Source of the DNA: Palleronia rufa
GTDB taxonomy: Bacteria > Pseudomonadota > Alphaproteobacteria > Rhodobacterales > Rhodobacteraceae
DNA: 33,872 nt
Assembly (NCBI RefSeq): GCF_000743715.1
Contig: NZ_JQEY01000009.1
Location: 81,024 to 114,895, forward strand
Reading direction: 5' to 3'
The stretch's first letter is position 1, and each line of letters begins with the position of its first letter. Shown in pieces: positions 1 to 8,671 of the stretch. Under the pieces are notes generated by a model. That model was not told where the DNA came from, searched no databases, and saw only the letters and a program-made list of their open reading frames with translations. The translations under genes and the position numbers were made by a program.

Positions 1-401
1 TTCCACTCGCCTTCACCCTCTGCCTTGATGCCGGTGCTGTCGATCAACAGGTTCAGCGGCCCATCTGAGCCGCGGTAGGGAATAGTCACGGACAAGGTCT
101 TCTGGCGCCGGCTCAGTGTGCTGAAGTCGGGCACCGCCCAGTCGAGGCCGACCAGGCGCAGGAGGCTTTCAATGAACCCGGTCGTCTGTCGGAGCGCCAT
201 GCCGAAAAGGACTTTCATCGTCAGGCATGTCTGGATCGCGGCGTCGCTATATAACGGCTGCCGGCCTCGCTTGCCGGTCGGCGGCGGCACCCAGACCATG
301 TCCGGATCGAACCAGATCGTCAGGGAACCACGCTGCTTCAGCGCTTCGTTGTAGGCCGGCCAGTTCTTTGTCTTGTAGCTCGGCGGGATCGGTCTGCTCA
401 T
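1..401 (-). CDS. IS5-family transposase, N-terminal part (cut by window edge)
   Basis: The frame is open on the minus strand from ATG at 401 to the window start, about 133 codons. It begins MSRPIPPSYKTKNWPAYNEA and continues with an IS5-type N-terminal region that includes SDAAIQTCLTMKVLF and FSTLSRRQKT, then LLIDSTGIK. The Asp in that last motif is the expected first acidic residue of the DDE catalytic triad. DDE transposases of this kind cut and paste their own element. The C-terminal two thirds, with the other two acidic residues, lie outside the window, so I cannot tell whether the copy is intact. No stop or frameshift is visible. A 19-bp palindrome 19 nt before the start probably marks the element end. 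A decayed relative lies at 30650-30865. Confidence 0.88.
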   Translation of the reverse strand, partial: MSRPIPPSYKTKNWPAYNEALKQRGSLTIWFDPDMVWVPPPTGKRGRQPLYSDAAIQTCLTMKVLFGMALRQTTGFIESLLRLVGLDWAVPDFSTLSRRQKTLSVTIPYRGSDGPLNLLIDSTGIKAEGEGEW

Positions 402-420
402 GCAGGACAGCTACCACGCT

Positions 421-439
421 GGATTCACGAGATGAATCC
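421..439. repeat. Terminal palindrome of the IS5-type element
   Basis: GGATTCACGAGATGAATCC has perfect 7-bp arms around a 5-nt centre. It sits exactly 19 nt upstream of the transposase ATG. The relic at 30650-30865 has a similar 19-mer at the identical distance, which supports a role as the element end or transposase binding site. The outer boundary and any target duplication are not identified. Confidence 0.6.
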
Positions 440-563
440 CTCACCCAGTCTTTGCGCAACAAAGCCCCTTTGTGCAACACAGCCTGTCGTGACGCCCAAT
501 GGTGAGGTGCGAACCGGATATCCCGTCTCCGGTGAAGGCGTAGTGGATAACGCAAGGTGAGAA

Positions 564-797
564 ATGGATGACAAAGAAGCAATCGACCTTCTAGAAAAGC
601 AGATCGAATTCTTGGTCAGGTCAGGAATAGACATATCCATGGATCAACAGTTCTTTTGGGTTGGGGAGTATGACCTCGCGCTGGAAGGCGTCTACGTCGC
701 CTACAAGAAGCACCCCGGCATACTCGACACAACCGAAGTCACAGCGCTTGTCGAAGATTTCGGGATAGACACGGCCGAGTTCGACCGCCGCTACTGA
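564..797 (+). CDS. Small acidic protein resembling MafI-type immunity proteins
   Basis: The product has 77 residues, begins MDDKEAIDLL, and has AAGGTGAG just upstream of the ATG as a plausible ribosome site. It has no signal peptide or membrane segment. The segment FFWVGEYDLALEGV, followed by an Ile/Leu-spaced helix and a C-terminal acidic helix, resembles the small all-helical MafI family, whose members neutralise a cognate secreted toxin. That assignment rests on remembered family pattern, not a search. No toxin gene is visible on either side: an IS5 element lies to the left, and noncoding scraps and an RND remnant lie to the right. If the call is right, this is an orphan immunity gene. Its base composition is less GC-rich than that of its neighbours. 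Confidence 0.5.
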   Translation: MDDKEAIDLLEKQIEFLVRSGIDISMDQQFFWVGEYDLALEGVYVAYKKHPGILDTTEVTALVEDFGIDTAEFDRRY

Positions 798-1027
798 CGG
801 GATCACCGCGGAGGACGTTGCAGTGCGAGGCCATGTAGCCGATATGGTCACAACTCGCACGTTTCTGTCACAAGCGATAACAACCGGTTTTGACCGCGTG
901 GTTCTGTGTGACTTTTCACGATAATTGGCACTGAATTTTGCACGTTGATTGGCCGGTCCGATTACGAGGGTTGTCGCCGTGAAGATTCGCCGGAACAACA
1001 CGTCGTTGCCGCGATAGGTCGGCACCT
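798..1027. other. Gene-free stretch with a possible IS terminus
   Basis: No convincing coding frame is present. The AT-richer part at about 837-950 contains short repeated motifs (TGTCACAA, TGTGACTTTTCACG and a TTTTGCACGTTGATT-type string) reminiscent of IS21-family element ends. The 21-mer at 927-947 is 16/21 identical to 12247-12267, so both may derive from the same mobile element. The family attribution is weak. Confidence 0.3.
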
Positions 1028-1165
1028 GGGCGAAGACCCTCAGCGAGCGCCATCGCGGGCGGGCTGATCGTCGCGACGGCCCTTTCCCTGGTCGTCACAC
1101 CCGCGATGCTGATGGCTCGGGAAAAGCGTGACAGCAGACATCTGGGAACCCCCTTGTCCGCGTAG
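1028..1165 (+). pseudogene. C-terminal remnant of an RND efflux pump subunit
   Basis: About 45 in-frame codons before a TAG encode SASAIAGGLIVATALSLVVT followed by PAMLM. This resembles the last transmembrane helix of AcrB/MexB-type or CzcA-type RND inner-membrane transporters, whose usual form is GGLIVATLLTLFVVPALY. Those proteins have more than 1000 residues. Nothing upstream in this frame continues the protein, and IS-like DNA abuts it, so the remainder was deleted. The fragment itself is not expected to function. Confidence 0.55.
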
Positions 1166-1420
1166 CGGACGTTCGACAGGCGATCGCCCTTTTCGTCCCC
1201 CGGATCACATCGCCTTCGCAGTGCGCCAAAGATCGTGTTTCTCGTCATGCGGCGATGGACCCGCTGACGTTGCAGAGGCCGGTTGCATCACATGCCATTC
1301 GTCGGGTCATGCCGCGTCATCCGTTCTTGGCAGCGCGACGACCGAACAGTCGGGAGTGCCGGTGTCGGCTGGTGATCCTGAAAACTTTCGCGGACATGTG
1401 GCGGGCGGATGCCTTCGCAA
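1166..1420. other. Gene-free stretch downstream of groEL
   Basis: I see no recognisable gene, repeat or RNA here. Frames open on the plus strand run into the antisense of groEL and have no family character. Confidence 0.4.
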
Positions 1421-1453
1421 AACAGAAAAACCTGCCGCGATTGACGCGGCAGG
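1421..1453 (-). terminator. Rho-independent terminator of groESL
   Basis: Read on the minus strand, this is a perfect 9-bp stem CCTGCCGCG/CGCGGCAGG with the 5-nt loop TCAAT, followed directly by TTTTTCTG. It lies about 90 nt beyond the groEL stop, as expected for the end of the groESL transcript. Confidence 0.9.
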
Positions 1454-1542
1454 TCTGGTCGTCAGGCCCGTCCCCGGGTGGACTGTGTCACACGGAGGAT
1501 CTCCCTGACGTCGGCGCGTTGCCGACGCGCGTGGCAGTCGAC

Positions 1543-3204
<1,662 letters not shown>

Positions 3205-3241
3205 TCAGTGTCTGTTGTTGGTCGGAAAAGGGATCGGACGT

Positions 3242-3553
3242 TCAGGCGGCCTTCGCGGCGGCCTTGTCGGCGATGATGCCGAGGATGTCGGATTCCTTCA
3301 TGATCAGCAGCTCTTCGCCGTCGATCGTCACTTCGGTGCCCGACCATTTGCCGAAAAGGATGTGGTCGCCGTCGGTGACGCCCATGGGGATCAGTTCGCC
3401 CGAGTCTTTACGCGCGCCTTCGCCGCAGGACACGACGATGCCTTCGGCGGGCTTTTCCTTGGCGCTGTCGGGGATGATGAGACCGCCCTTGGTCTTCTCG
3501 TCGGACTCGACGCGGCGGACCAGCACACGGTCGTGAAGAGGGGTGAAAGCCAT
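3242..3553 (-). CDS. groES: Co-chaperonin GroES, 103 aa
   Basis: This is the heptameric lid of the GroEL folding chamber. It is a typical alphaproteobacterial Cpn10, beginning [20 protein letters not shown]. The mobile loop [16 protein letters not shown] sits at about residues 20-35 and contacts GroEL, and the core GxxxxxGxxIPMxVxxGDxILF fold follows. Length is normal, with a slightly Ala/Lys-rich C-terminus. It is the first gene of groES-groEL. An AAGGAGCG ribosome site lies before the start. The CIRCE element lies about 37-63 nt upstream of the start codon, in the 5' leader. Confidence 0.98.
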   Translation of the reverse strand: MAFTPLHDRVLVRRVESDEKTKGGLIIPDSAKEKPAEGIVVSCGEGARKDSGELIPMGVTDGDHILFGKWSGTEVTIDGEELLIMKESDILGIIADKAAAKAA

Positions 3554-3589
3554 CTCTGAACGCTCCTTGGTTCATGCATGTTCGTGATG

Positions 3590-3616
3590 TTGTCACTCGC
3601 GTTGCGTGAGTGCTAA
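3590..3616 (-). promoter_or_regulatory. CIRCE operator (HrcA binding site) of groESL
   Basis: On the minus strand it reads TTAGCACTC, then 9 nt, then GAGTGACAA. The CIRCE consensus is TTAGCACTC-N9-GAGTGCTAA, so the first arm is perfect and the second matches 7 of 9. HrcA binds this dyad and represses groESL until heat stress. It starts just downstream of the -10 hexamer, where a repressor would block transcription. Confidence 0.93.
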
Positions 3617-3623
3617 CGATTGC

Positions 3624-3652
3624 GAGATAGGCACGTCTCTCATGCCTGTCAA
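3624..3652 (-). promoter_or_regulatory. Sigma70-type promoter of groESL
   Basis: Read on the minus strand, this is a perfect -35 TTGACA (3652-3647), a 17-nt spacer, and TATCTC as the -10 (3629-3624). The CIRCE dyad begins 7 nt further on. I did not find a separate heat-shock-sigma-type promoter. Confidence 0.85.
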
Positions 3653-3749
3653 CCGCGATATCTCGGCTGCGACCGTCCTCTTGCGGCCTCCCGATCACGG
3701 GCCCCGCCGCGCCGTTCCGACAGCCTTGGTCCCCTTGCGCGACGTGCGG

Positions 3750-4424
3750 TCAGGTCTCGACCGCCGGCGCGGCGCCCTCCAGCGCCGCAACCCCTTGGGG
3801 ACTCAACCGATAGATGCCGCGAGAGACTTTCTCGAACCACCCGTAGTGGTTGTCGGACATGATCCGCGTCGCCTGGACGACGCCGGTGGCCCGCCGCAGC
3901 TTCGCCCCGCTGGACTCCCCGTCCGCAAGGGCCACGGCAAGTTTCCGCGCATCCTGCCGATAGGCCGTGACGATCCCGCCGCGGCGCGCCCGCCCGCCGG
4001 GATTGGGATCGCCCTCCAGCCGCGCGAATTCCCGAAGGAGACGCGCGGTGCGGCCGGGGAACCGACGCGGGCGGAACGGCGCGGGGTCGCAGGCGATCTC
4101 TACATGACCGTCGGCAAGGCGGACCTCCATCAGCCCCAGCCCAAGACGCCGGCACAGGGCCGCGTTGCGCCGCGCCTCCCGCCTGCGGCCCCTGGGCACG
4201 GCCAAGTAGACCCAGTCGGTCAGCGCCTGCCGGTCGATCCCCTGATGAACCAGCGCCAGGGAGAAGCCGCGCTTCAGTTCCACCACCACCGGGGGCTCCG
4301 CGCCCCGTACGGCCATGACGTCGAGCGCCCCGACCTCGCCCTTGACGTCGTAGCCCTGTGCTTCGAGCAACCGCTTCACCGGCGGATAAAGATCGCTTTC
4401 CCTGATCGACATGGCGTCGATCAT
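3750..4424 (-). CDS. DUF2161-family protein with PD-(D/E)XK nuclease-like fold
   Basis: The product has 224 residues from ATG 4424; a start at 4412 (MSIRESDLYPPVK) is equally possible. The N-terminal half carries the restriction-endonuclease-like pattern: KGEVGALDVMAV (E30, D35), then VVVELKRG (E49, K51), which would form the metal site of a PD-(D/E)XK fold. The family is common in Rhodobacterales and annotated as a phosphodiesterase of unknown substrate. The C-terminal half (about 120-224) looks like a winged-helix region, with YGWFEKVSRGIYRLSPQG near the end. The gene stands alone, divergent from the pyrophosphatase. In-frame sequence upstream of 4424 lacks family character and overlaps the ppaC promoter. 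Its cellular role is unknown. Confidence 0.85.
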   Translation of the reverse strand: MIDAMSIRESDLYPPVKRLLEAQGYDVKGEVGALDVMAVRGAEPPVVVELKRGFSLALVHQGIDRQALTDWVYLAVPRGRRREARRNAALCRRLGLGLMEVRLADGHVEIACDPAPFRPRRFPGRTARLLREFARLEGDPNPGGRARRGGIVTAYRQDARKLAVALADGESSGAKLRRATGVVQATRIMSDNHYGWFEKVSRGIYRLSPQGVAALEGAAPAVET

Positions 4425-4467
4425 GACCTGACCGCATCCGGGGCAAAACCCCCCGCCGCGCAGGTTC

Positions 4468-4496
4468 GTGACAAGCCCCGGCGATCCGCCTATAGG
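4468..4496 (+). promoter_or_regulatory. Probable promoter of ppaC
   Basis: GTGACA (4468-4473) lies 17 nt before TATAGG (4491-4496), with 5/6 and 4/6 matches to the sigma70 hexamers. It lies about 40 nt before the ppaC start, in the divergent gap with the DUF2161 gene. Confidence 0.5.
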
Positions 4497-4534
4497 ACCC
4501 CGCGACGGACATCCATGACCCCGAGGAGCATCCC

Positions 4535-5458
4535 ATGACCACTCTCGTCTTCGGCCATCAGGCCCCCGACACCGACTCCACCGGCGCGCCGATCGTCTGG
4601 GCCTGGTATCTGAACGAGGTGAAGGGCCACACCGCAGAGGCCGTCCTACTGGGCGAACCCAATACCGAGGCCGCATGGATGCTGGATCACTGGGGGCTGG
4701 ACAAGCCGCGGATCATCGACGGCGTCGAAGCCGGCCAGCAGGTGGTGATCGTGGACACCAACAATCCCGCAGAGCTGCCCGCCGACATCAACGCCGCCGA
4801 CATTCTGGCCGTCATCGACCACCACCGCCTGGTCGGCGGGCTTCAGACCAAGGGGCCGATCCAGGTCACGATACAGCCGCTCGCCTGCACCGCGACGGTA
4901 ATGTACGACATGATGGGAGACGACGCGGCCAAGATGCCGGATCCGATCAAGGGGGCGATGCTGTCGTGCATCCTCAGCGACACGCTGGAGTTCCGCTCAC
5001 CCACGACGACCGATCACGACAGGACGGTGGCCGAGAAGCTTGCCGGTGAGATCGACGTGCAGATTCCGGCCTATGCGTCCAAGATGTTCGCCGCGAAGTC
5101 CGATGTCTCCGGCTTTTCCGACACGGAACTTCTGCGGATGGACTCTAAGAAGCACGAGGTCGAAGGCCGAAGCTTTCGCGTGTCCGTGCTCGAGACGACG
5201 TCCCCCGAAACGGTGCTCAAGCGCAAGGACGGGCTGCTGGCAGCGATGGCCGATGTGGAAAAGGAGGACGGTGTCGATCACGTGCTGCTGTTCATCGTCG
5301 ACATCCTGGAGGGCGAAGCGACCATGCTTTTGCAGAACGACGCGGTCCGGAAGGTGGCCGAGAAGAGCTTTTCGACCGTCTGCGGCGATGCCGATCACGT
5401 GGTGCTTCCGGGCATCGTGAGCCGCAAGAAGCAGATCATCCCGAACCTCACCGTCTGA
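4535..5458 (+). CDS. ppaC: Manganese-dependent inorganic pyrophosphatase (family II), 307 aa
   Basis: It hydrolyses pyrophosphate to phosphate in the cytoplasm, pulling biosynthetic reactions forward. The DHH domain shows the family metal ligands: FGHQAPDTDS (H8, D12, D14), IVDTNN (D74), VIDHHR (D95-H96-H97) and ILSDTLEF (D149). The DHHA2 domain covers roughly residues 185-307 and ends with the substrate-binding SRKKQ motif. Length matches the usual 305-310. The start has GAGGAG 8-13 nt upstream. It is a single-gene unit with its own promoter and no CBS insert, so it is the simple constitutive form. Family II enzymes are less common than family I in proteobacteria but occur widely in Rhodobacterales. 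Confidence 0.97.
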   Translation: MTTLVFGHQAPDTDSTGAPIVWAWYLNEVKGHTAEAVLLGEPNTEAAWMLDHWGLDKPRIIDGVEAGQQVVIVDTNNPAELPADINAADILAVIDHHRLVGGLQTKGPIQVTIQPLACTATVMYDMMGDDAAKMPDPIKGAMLSCILSDTLEFRSPTTTDHDRTVAEKLAGEIDVQIPAYASKMFAAKSDVSGFSDTELLRMDSKKHEVEGRSFRVSVLETTSPETVLKRKDGLLAAMADVEKEDGVDHVLLFIVDILEGEATMLLQNDAVRKVAEKSFSTVCGDADHVVLPGIVSRKKQIIPNLTV

Positions 5459-5768
5459 GGTCCGGCGTGGCCGCGCCCCGGCGGCCTCGTCGCCCTCCGC
5501 CGGCGCTCGCGATCCGGCATTCCCTGCGGGCGTCCGGCACCGGGGCAGCGAAGGCCCCGCGGCGCCCGTCAATCTCCGGTTCCCGGACGAAACCGCACTT
5601 TTCGCTGGCTTCGTGTCGATGCCCGGCAGCGCCGAAAGGGCAGGAAGCTGCCGTTCCGTCTCTCCTTCGTCCCGCCGTAAGCCGGGCCTCTCCGGCACCT
5701 CCCGCCCCTTTCGCCCCGGCGCCATTCCGAATAGCCATGGTCCGGCATCCGCCATCCGATGAGGCCCC
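5459..5768. other. 310-nt gene-free stretch
   Basis: Very GC-rich. The open frames have no ribosome site or family character, and I see no T-run terminator or clear promoter. Confidence 0.4.
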
Positions 5769-6656
5769 ATGACCGAGATCATCCGCGCGCTCTCCGACAT
5801 TTCCGGGCGCTACGACGCGCTGTTCTGCGATCTCTGGGGGTGCCTCCACGACGGGGTCGCGGCCCTTCCGGCCGCCGTCGCCGCCTTGCAAGACTATCGC
5901 GCCCGGGGCGGCATGGTGGTGCTGCTGACCAACGCGCCCCGCCCGCGCGCCGACGTGGCGCAGCAGATCGCGACGTTCGGCGTGCCCGAAGACGCCTGGG
6001 ACACCATCGCCACCTCCGGGGACGCCGCGCGCGTGGCAATGTTCACCGGCGCGGTGGGATCGCGGATCTACCATATCGGAGAGACCCGGGACTCGACCTT
6101 CTTCGAGCCGCTCGCCATCGTCGAGGATCCCGTCGCCATCGAAAAGGTCGCCCTGGACAGTGCGGAGGGCATCGTCTGCACCGGCCCCTTCGATCCGTCC
6201 GCCGACCTCGACACCCTGCGCCCGCAACTTCTCACCGCCAAGGCGCGCGGGCTGACCATGCTCAACGCCAACCCCGACATCGTGGTGGATCGGGGCGACC
6301 GGCGGGAGTGGTGCGGCGGCGCCGTCGCCCGCCTCTACGAAGAGATGGGCGGCACGGTGCTGGCCTTCGGCAAGCCGCATCCGCCGGTCTACGACATCGC
6401 CCGCCGCCGGCTGGCCGAGGCCGGGGGCGCCGGCGTCGCCGACGATGCGATCCTTGCCGTGGGCGACGGCATCTCCACCGACGTCCTGGGCGCGCGGCTC
6501 GAGGGGATCGATTCGCTTTTCGTCACCGGGGGACTCGCCGCGGTCGAAACAGGAACCGCGGGCGGTCCTGCCGCGCAGCCCGACCCGGACGCCCTGAAAA
6601 CCTTTCTGACACGCGAAGATGCCTCGCCCACCTATGCGATCGGGTATTTGCGCTGA
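5769..6656 (+). CDS. HAD-superfamily class IIA hydrolase (TIGR01459 type)
   Basis: The product has 295 residues and is a cytoplasmic phosphatase-like protein. The first motif is FCDLWGCLHDG, in which D21 is the phosphoaspartate nucleophile. The second Asp of the usual DxD is replaced by Trp, which is characteristic of this subfamily. Motif II is VLLTNAPRP, the lysine motif is FGKPHPPVYD, and the distal metal motif is AVGDGISTDVLGA. The large C2 cap between motifs II and III places it with the class IIA (NagD-like) group. The substrate is unknown. It is followed 118 nt later by the MaoC-like gene and ribF, an order I associate with Rhodobacterales. Confidence 0.9.
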   Translation: MTEIIRALSDISGRYDALFCDLWGCLHDGVAALPAAVAALQDYRARGGMVVLLTNAPRPRADVAQQIATFGVPEDAWDTIATSGDAARVAMFTGAVGSRIYHIGETRDSTFFEPLAIVEDPVAIEKVALDSAEGIVCTGPFDPSADLDTLRPQLLTAKARGLTMLNANPDIVVDRGDRREWCGGAVARLYEEMGGTVLAFGKPHPPVYDIARRRLAEAGGAGVADDAILAVGDGISTDVLGARLEGIDSLFVTGGLAAVETGTAGGPAAQPDPDALKTFLTREDASPTYAIGYLR

Positions 6657-6683
6657 TCCTTCCGACCACGATCCACACCGAAA

Positions 6684-6698
6684 TTGCTGCACCTGCAA
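6684..6698. promoter_or_regulatory. TGC-rich imperfect dyad, possible PhaR-type operator
   Basis: TTGCTGCACCTGCAA has TTGC/GCAA ends. It resembles the TGC-rich sites bound by PhaR, the polyhydroxybutyrate-sensing repressor of alphaproteobacterial phasin and pha genes. It lies 76 nt before a PhaJ/MaoC-like gene. The assignment is inference from motif and context. A separate 10-bp palindrome AAACATGTTT lies near 6748, just before the ribosome site. Confidence 0.3.
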
Positions 6699-6773
6699 AG
6701 TAATTTCCTTGCCGAAACCACGGCGATGATCTACTTATCTTTCGCGCAAACATGTTTCGCGGAGGAGCCTGCA

Positions 6774-7220
6774 ATGCTCGACACGACCGCCCCGGGCCCG
6801 ATCTACATCGAAGACATGAAGGTCGGTCTGGTACGGCATCTGGAAAAGCGCATCGCCGACCGCGACATCGAACTCTTTGCCGAGGTCTCCGAGGATCGCA
6901 ACCCGGTCCACCTGAACGACGCCTATGCAGAGGCGTCCATGTTCAAGGGCCGGATCGCCCACGGGATGCTGACCGCGGCCCTGATCTCTGCCGTCATCGG
7001 AGAACGTCTGCCGGGCCACGGCACGGTCTATCTGCGCCAGTCCATGGCGTTCCTTGCGCCCGTGCGTCCCGGCGACACTGTCCGCGCCGAGGTCGAGGTC
7101 AAGGCCATCGACCTGCGCCGCGGCCGGGTGACGCTCGACACCCGCTGCATGGTGGGTCCCGTCCGCGTCCTTCACGGAGAGGCGCTGGTCCTCGCCCCAA
7201 CCCGGGCCGCCGCCGCCTGA
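6774..7220 (+). CDS. MaoC-family (R)-specific enoyl-CoA hydratase, PhaJ-like
   Basis: The product has 148 residues. I chose the ATG at 6774 because GGAGGAG sits 7 nt before it and the family begins here; an earlier in-frame ATG at 6684 adds an unrelated leader. The hot-dog fold carries the hydratase motif with catalytic D41 and H46 (EDRNPVHLNDAYA), followed by GRIAHGMLTAALIS. Such enzymes hydrate trans-2-enoyl-CoA to (R)-3-hydroxyacyl-CoA, linking fatty acid oxidation with polyhydroxyalkanoate synthesis. The length fits single-domain PhaJ rather than multidomain MaoC. The exact chain length accepted cannot be told. A 3-hydroxybutyryl-CoA dehydrogenase is in the same window but 24 kb away. Confidence 0.88.
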   Translation: MLDTTAPGPIYIEDMKVGLVRHLEKRIADRDIELFAEVSEDRNPVHLNDAYAEASMFKGRIAHGMLTAALISAVIGERLPGHGTVYLRQSMAFLAPVRPGDTVRAEVEVKAIDLRRGRVTLDTRCMVGPVRVLHGEALVLAPTRAAAA

Positions 7221-7259
7221 GGCTTGCGCACCGACGGGGCTGGCTCTACCTCCCGCCAC

Positions 7260-8201
7260 ATGCGCACCCACCGCCGTTACACAGACCTGCCCCCCGACGC
7301 CCGCGGCGCCTCTGCCGCGGTCGGGAATTTCGACGGCGTTCATCTGGGTCACCGCCATGTCCTGGATATCGCCCGCGATCACGCCCGAACACTGGGCGCG
7401 CCCCTTGGCGTCGTCACGTTCGAGCCTCATCCCCGGCAGGTCTTTGCACCGGATGCACCGCCTTTTCGCCTCATGAACGCAGAGGCGCGTGCCCACAGGC
7501 TGGAACAGATCGGCGTCGACGCACTTTTTGAACTTCCCTTCGACGCCGACCTCGCCAATCTGACGCCGGGGGCCTTCGCGCGGCAGGTCCTGCGCGACGG
7601 GCTGGGGCTTTCCCATGTGGTCGTCGGCGCCGATTTCCGCTTCGGCAAGGACCGCGCCGGAAACGCGGAAGTGTTAGAGAGTCTGGGCGGTGAGTTGGGC
7701 TTTGGCGTCACCGCGGCGCCGCTGCTGCGCGACAGCGGCTTCGACGTCTCCTCCACCCGGATCCGGGAAGCCCTGTCCGACGGCGCCCCGGAGCGGGCCG
7801 CCGCCATGCTGGGCCATCTCCATCGGATCGAGGGGCCGGTCGTCGGCGGCGCGAGGCGCGGCCGGGATCTGGGGTATCCCACCGCCAACATGACGCTGGA
7901 CGGGCTCCACCTGCCGCGCCTGGGGGTCTATGCCGTGACCGTGGACATCCTGACCGGCCCGCAACAGGGCACCCATGGCGGCGTCGCCTCCCTCGGCGTG
8001 CGACCGATGTTCGGAGAGAACACGCCGAACCTGGAAACATTCCTGTTCGATTTCTCCGGGGATCTCTACGGCCAGCACCTGTCCGTCGGCCTGCGCAGGT
8101 TTCTGCGGCCGGAGGAGAAATTCGACGGGGTGGAGGCGCTCATCGCCCAGATGGACCGCGACAGCGCCAGCGCCCGCGCGATCCTGGCAGACAGTCCATG
8201 A
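7260..8201 (+). CDS. ribF: Bifunctional riboflavin kinase / FAD synthetase
   Basis: It converts riboflavin to FMN and FMN to FAD. The product has 313 residues from ATG 7260 (MRTHRRYTDLPPDAR). An upstream in-frame ATG at 7224 is less like the family. The N-terminal nucleotidyltransferase domain has the GNFDGVHLGHRHVL motif (H28-x2-H31) and STRIREAL near residue 170. The C-terminal kinase domain has GYPTANM (P207-T208-A209-N210) and ends with the LRPEEKFDG region. It begins 39 nt after the hydratase stop and overlaps the next gene by 4 nt (ATGA), so the two are translationally coupled. Confidence 0.97.
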   Translation: MRTHRRYTDLPPDARGASAAVGNFDGVHLGHRHVLDIARDHARTLGAPLGVVTFEPHPRQVFAPDAPPFRLMNAEARAHRLEQIGVDALFELPFDADLANLTPGAFARQVLRDGLGLSHVVVGADFRFGKDRAGNAEVLESLGGELGFGVTAAPLLRDSGFDVSSTRIREALSDGAPERAAAMLGHLHRIEGPVVGGARRGRDLGYPTANMTLDGLHLPRLGVYAVTVDILTGPQQGTHGGVASLGVRPMFGENTPNLETFLFDFSGDLYGQHLSVGLRRFLRPEEKFDGVEALIAQMDRDSASARAILADSP

Positions 8202-8671
8202 CTCGGGATCCGATCCGCCGCCATGTCGGACGCCCCCGATTCTGGGAGCGCTACCCCCTGGCCGAGTTGTCGAACGCCGAATGGGAGGCGCTCTGCGACG
8301 GCTGCGGCAAATGCTGCCTGAACAAGCTGGAAGACGAGGACACCGGAGAGGTCGCCCTGACCCGCGTCGCCTGCCGTCTCTTCGACGACGACAGCTGCCG
8401 CTGCGGCCAGTACGACATCCGACTGCAATTCGTTCCCGAATGCGTGGTGCTGACCCCTGCCAAGCTGGACCAGATCGCCTATTGGCTGCCGTCGACCTGC
8501 GCCTATCGCCTCCTGCACGAAGGTCGGCCGCTGTATCCGTGGCATCCGCTTCTGTCCGGCGACCCGGAGACGGTCCATGCCGCCGGGGTGTCCGCCCGCG
8601 GGATCACCGTGCCGGAGTTCGAGATCCCGGAGGAGGACTGGGAGGACCACATCATCGAAGAGCCCATCTGA
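8198..8671 (+). CDS. YcgN-family cysteine-cluster protein (UPF0260)
   Basis: The product has 157 residues. The N-terminal cysteine cluster CDGCGKCC (C33, C36, C39, C40), with further Cys at VACRLF, CRCGQ and PEC, defines the YcgN/YkgJ-type family, thought to bind zinc or an Fe-S cluster. The closing segments, with TCAYRLL and YPWHPLLSG, are typical. Function is not established. The start overlaps the ribF stop by 4 nt and its stop overlaps the threonine aldolase start (TGATG), making a tight ribF-ycgN-ltaE unit. Confidence 0.93.
   Translation: MTRDPIRRHVGRPRFWERYPLAELSNAEWEALCDGCGKCCLNKLEDEDTGEVALTRVACRLFDDDSCRCGQYDIRLQFVPECVVLTPAKLDQIAYWLPSTCAYRLLHEGRPLYPWHPLLSGDPETVHAAGVSARGITVPEFEIPEEDWEDHIIEEPI

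Noticed and set aside
4425..4676. N-terminal extension of the DUF2161 protein
   Set aside because: Arg/Pro-rich, unlike the family, and it would overlap the ppaC promoter and start; 4424 or 4412 is better.
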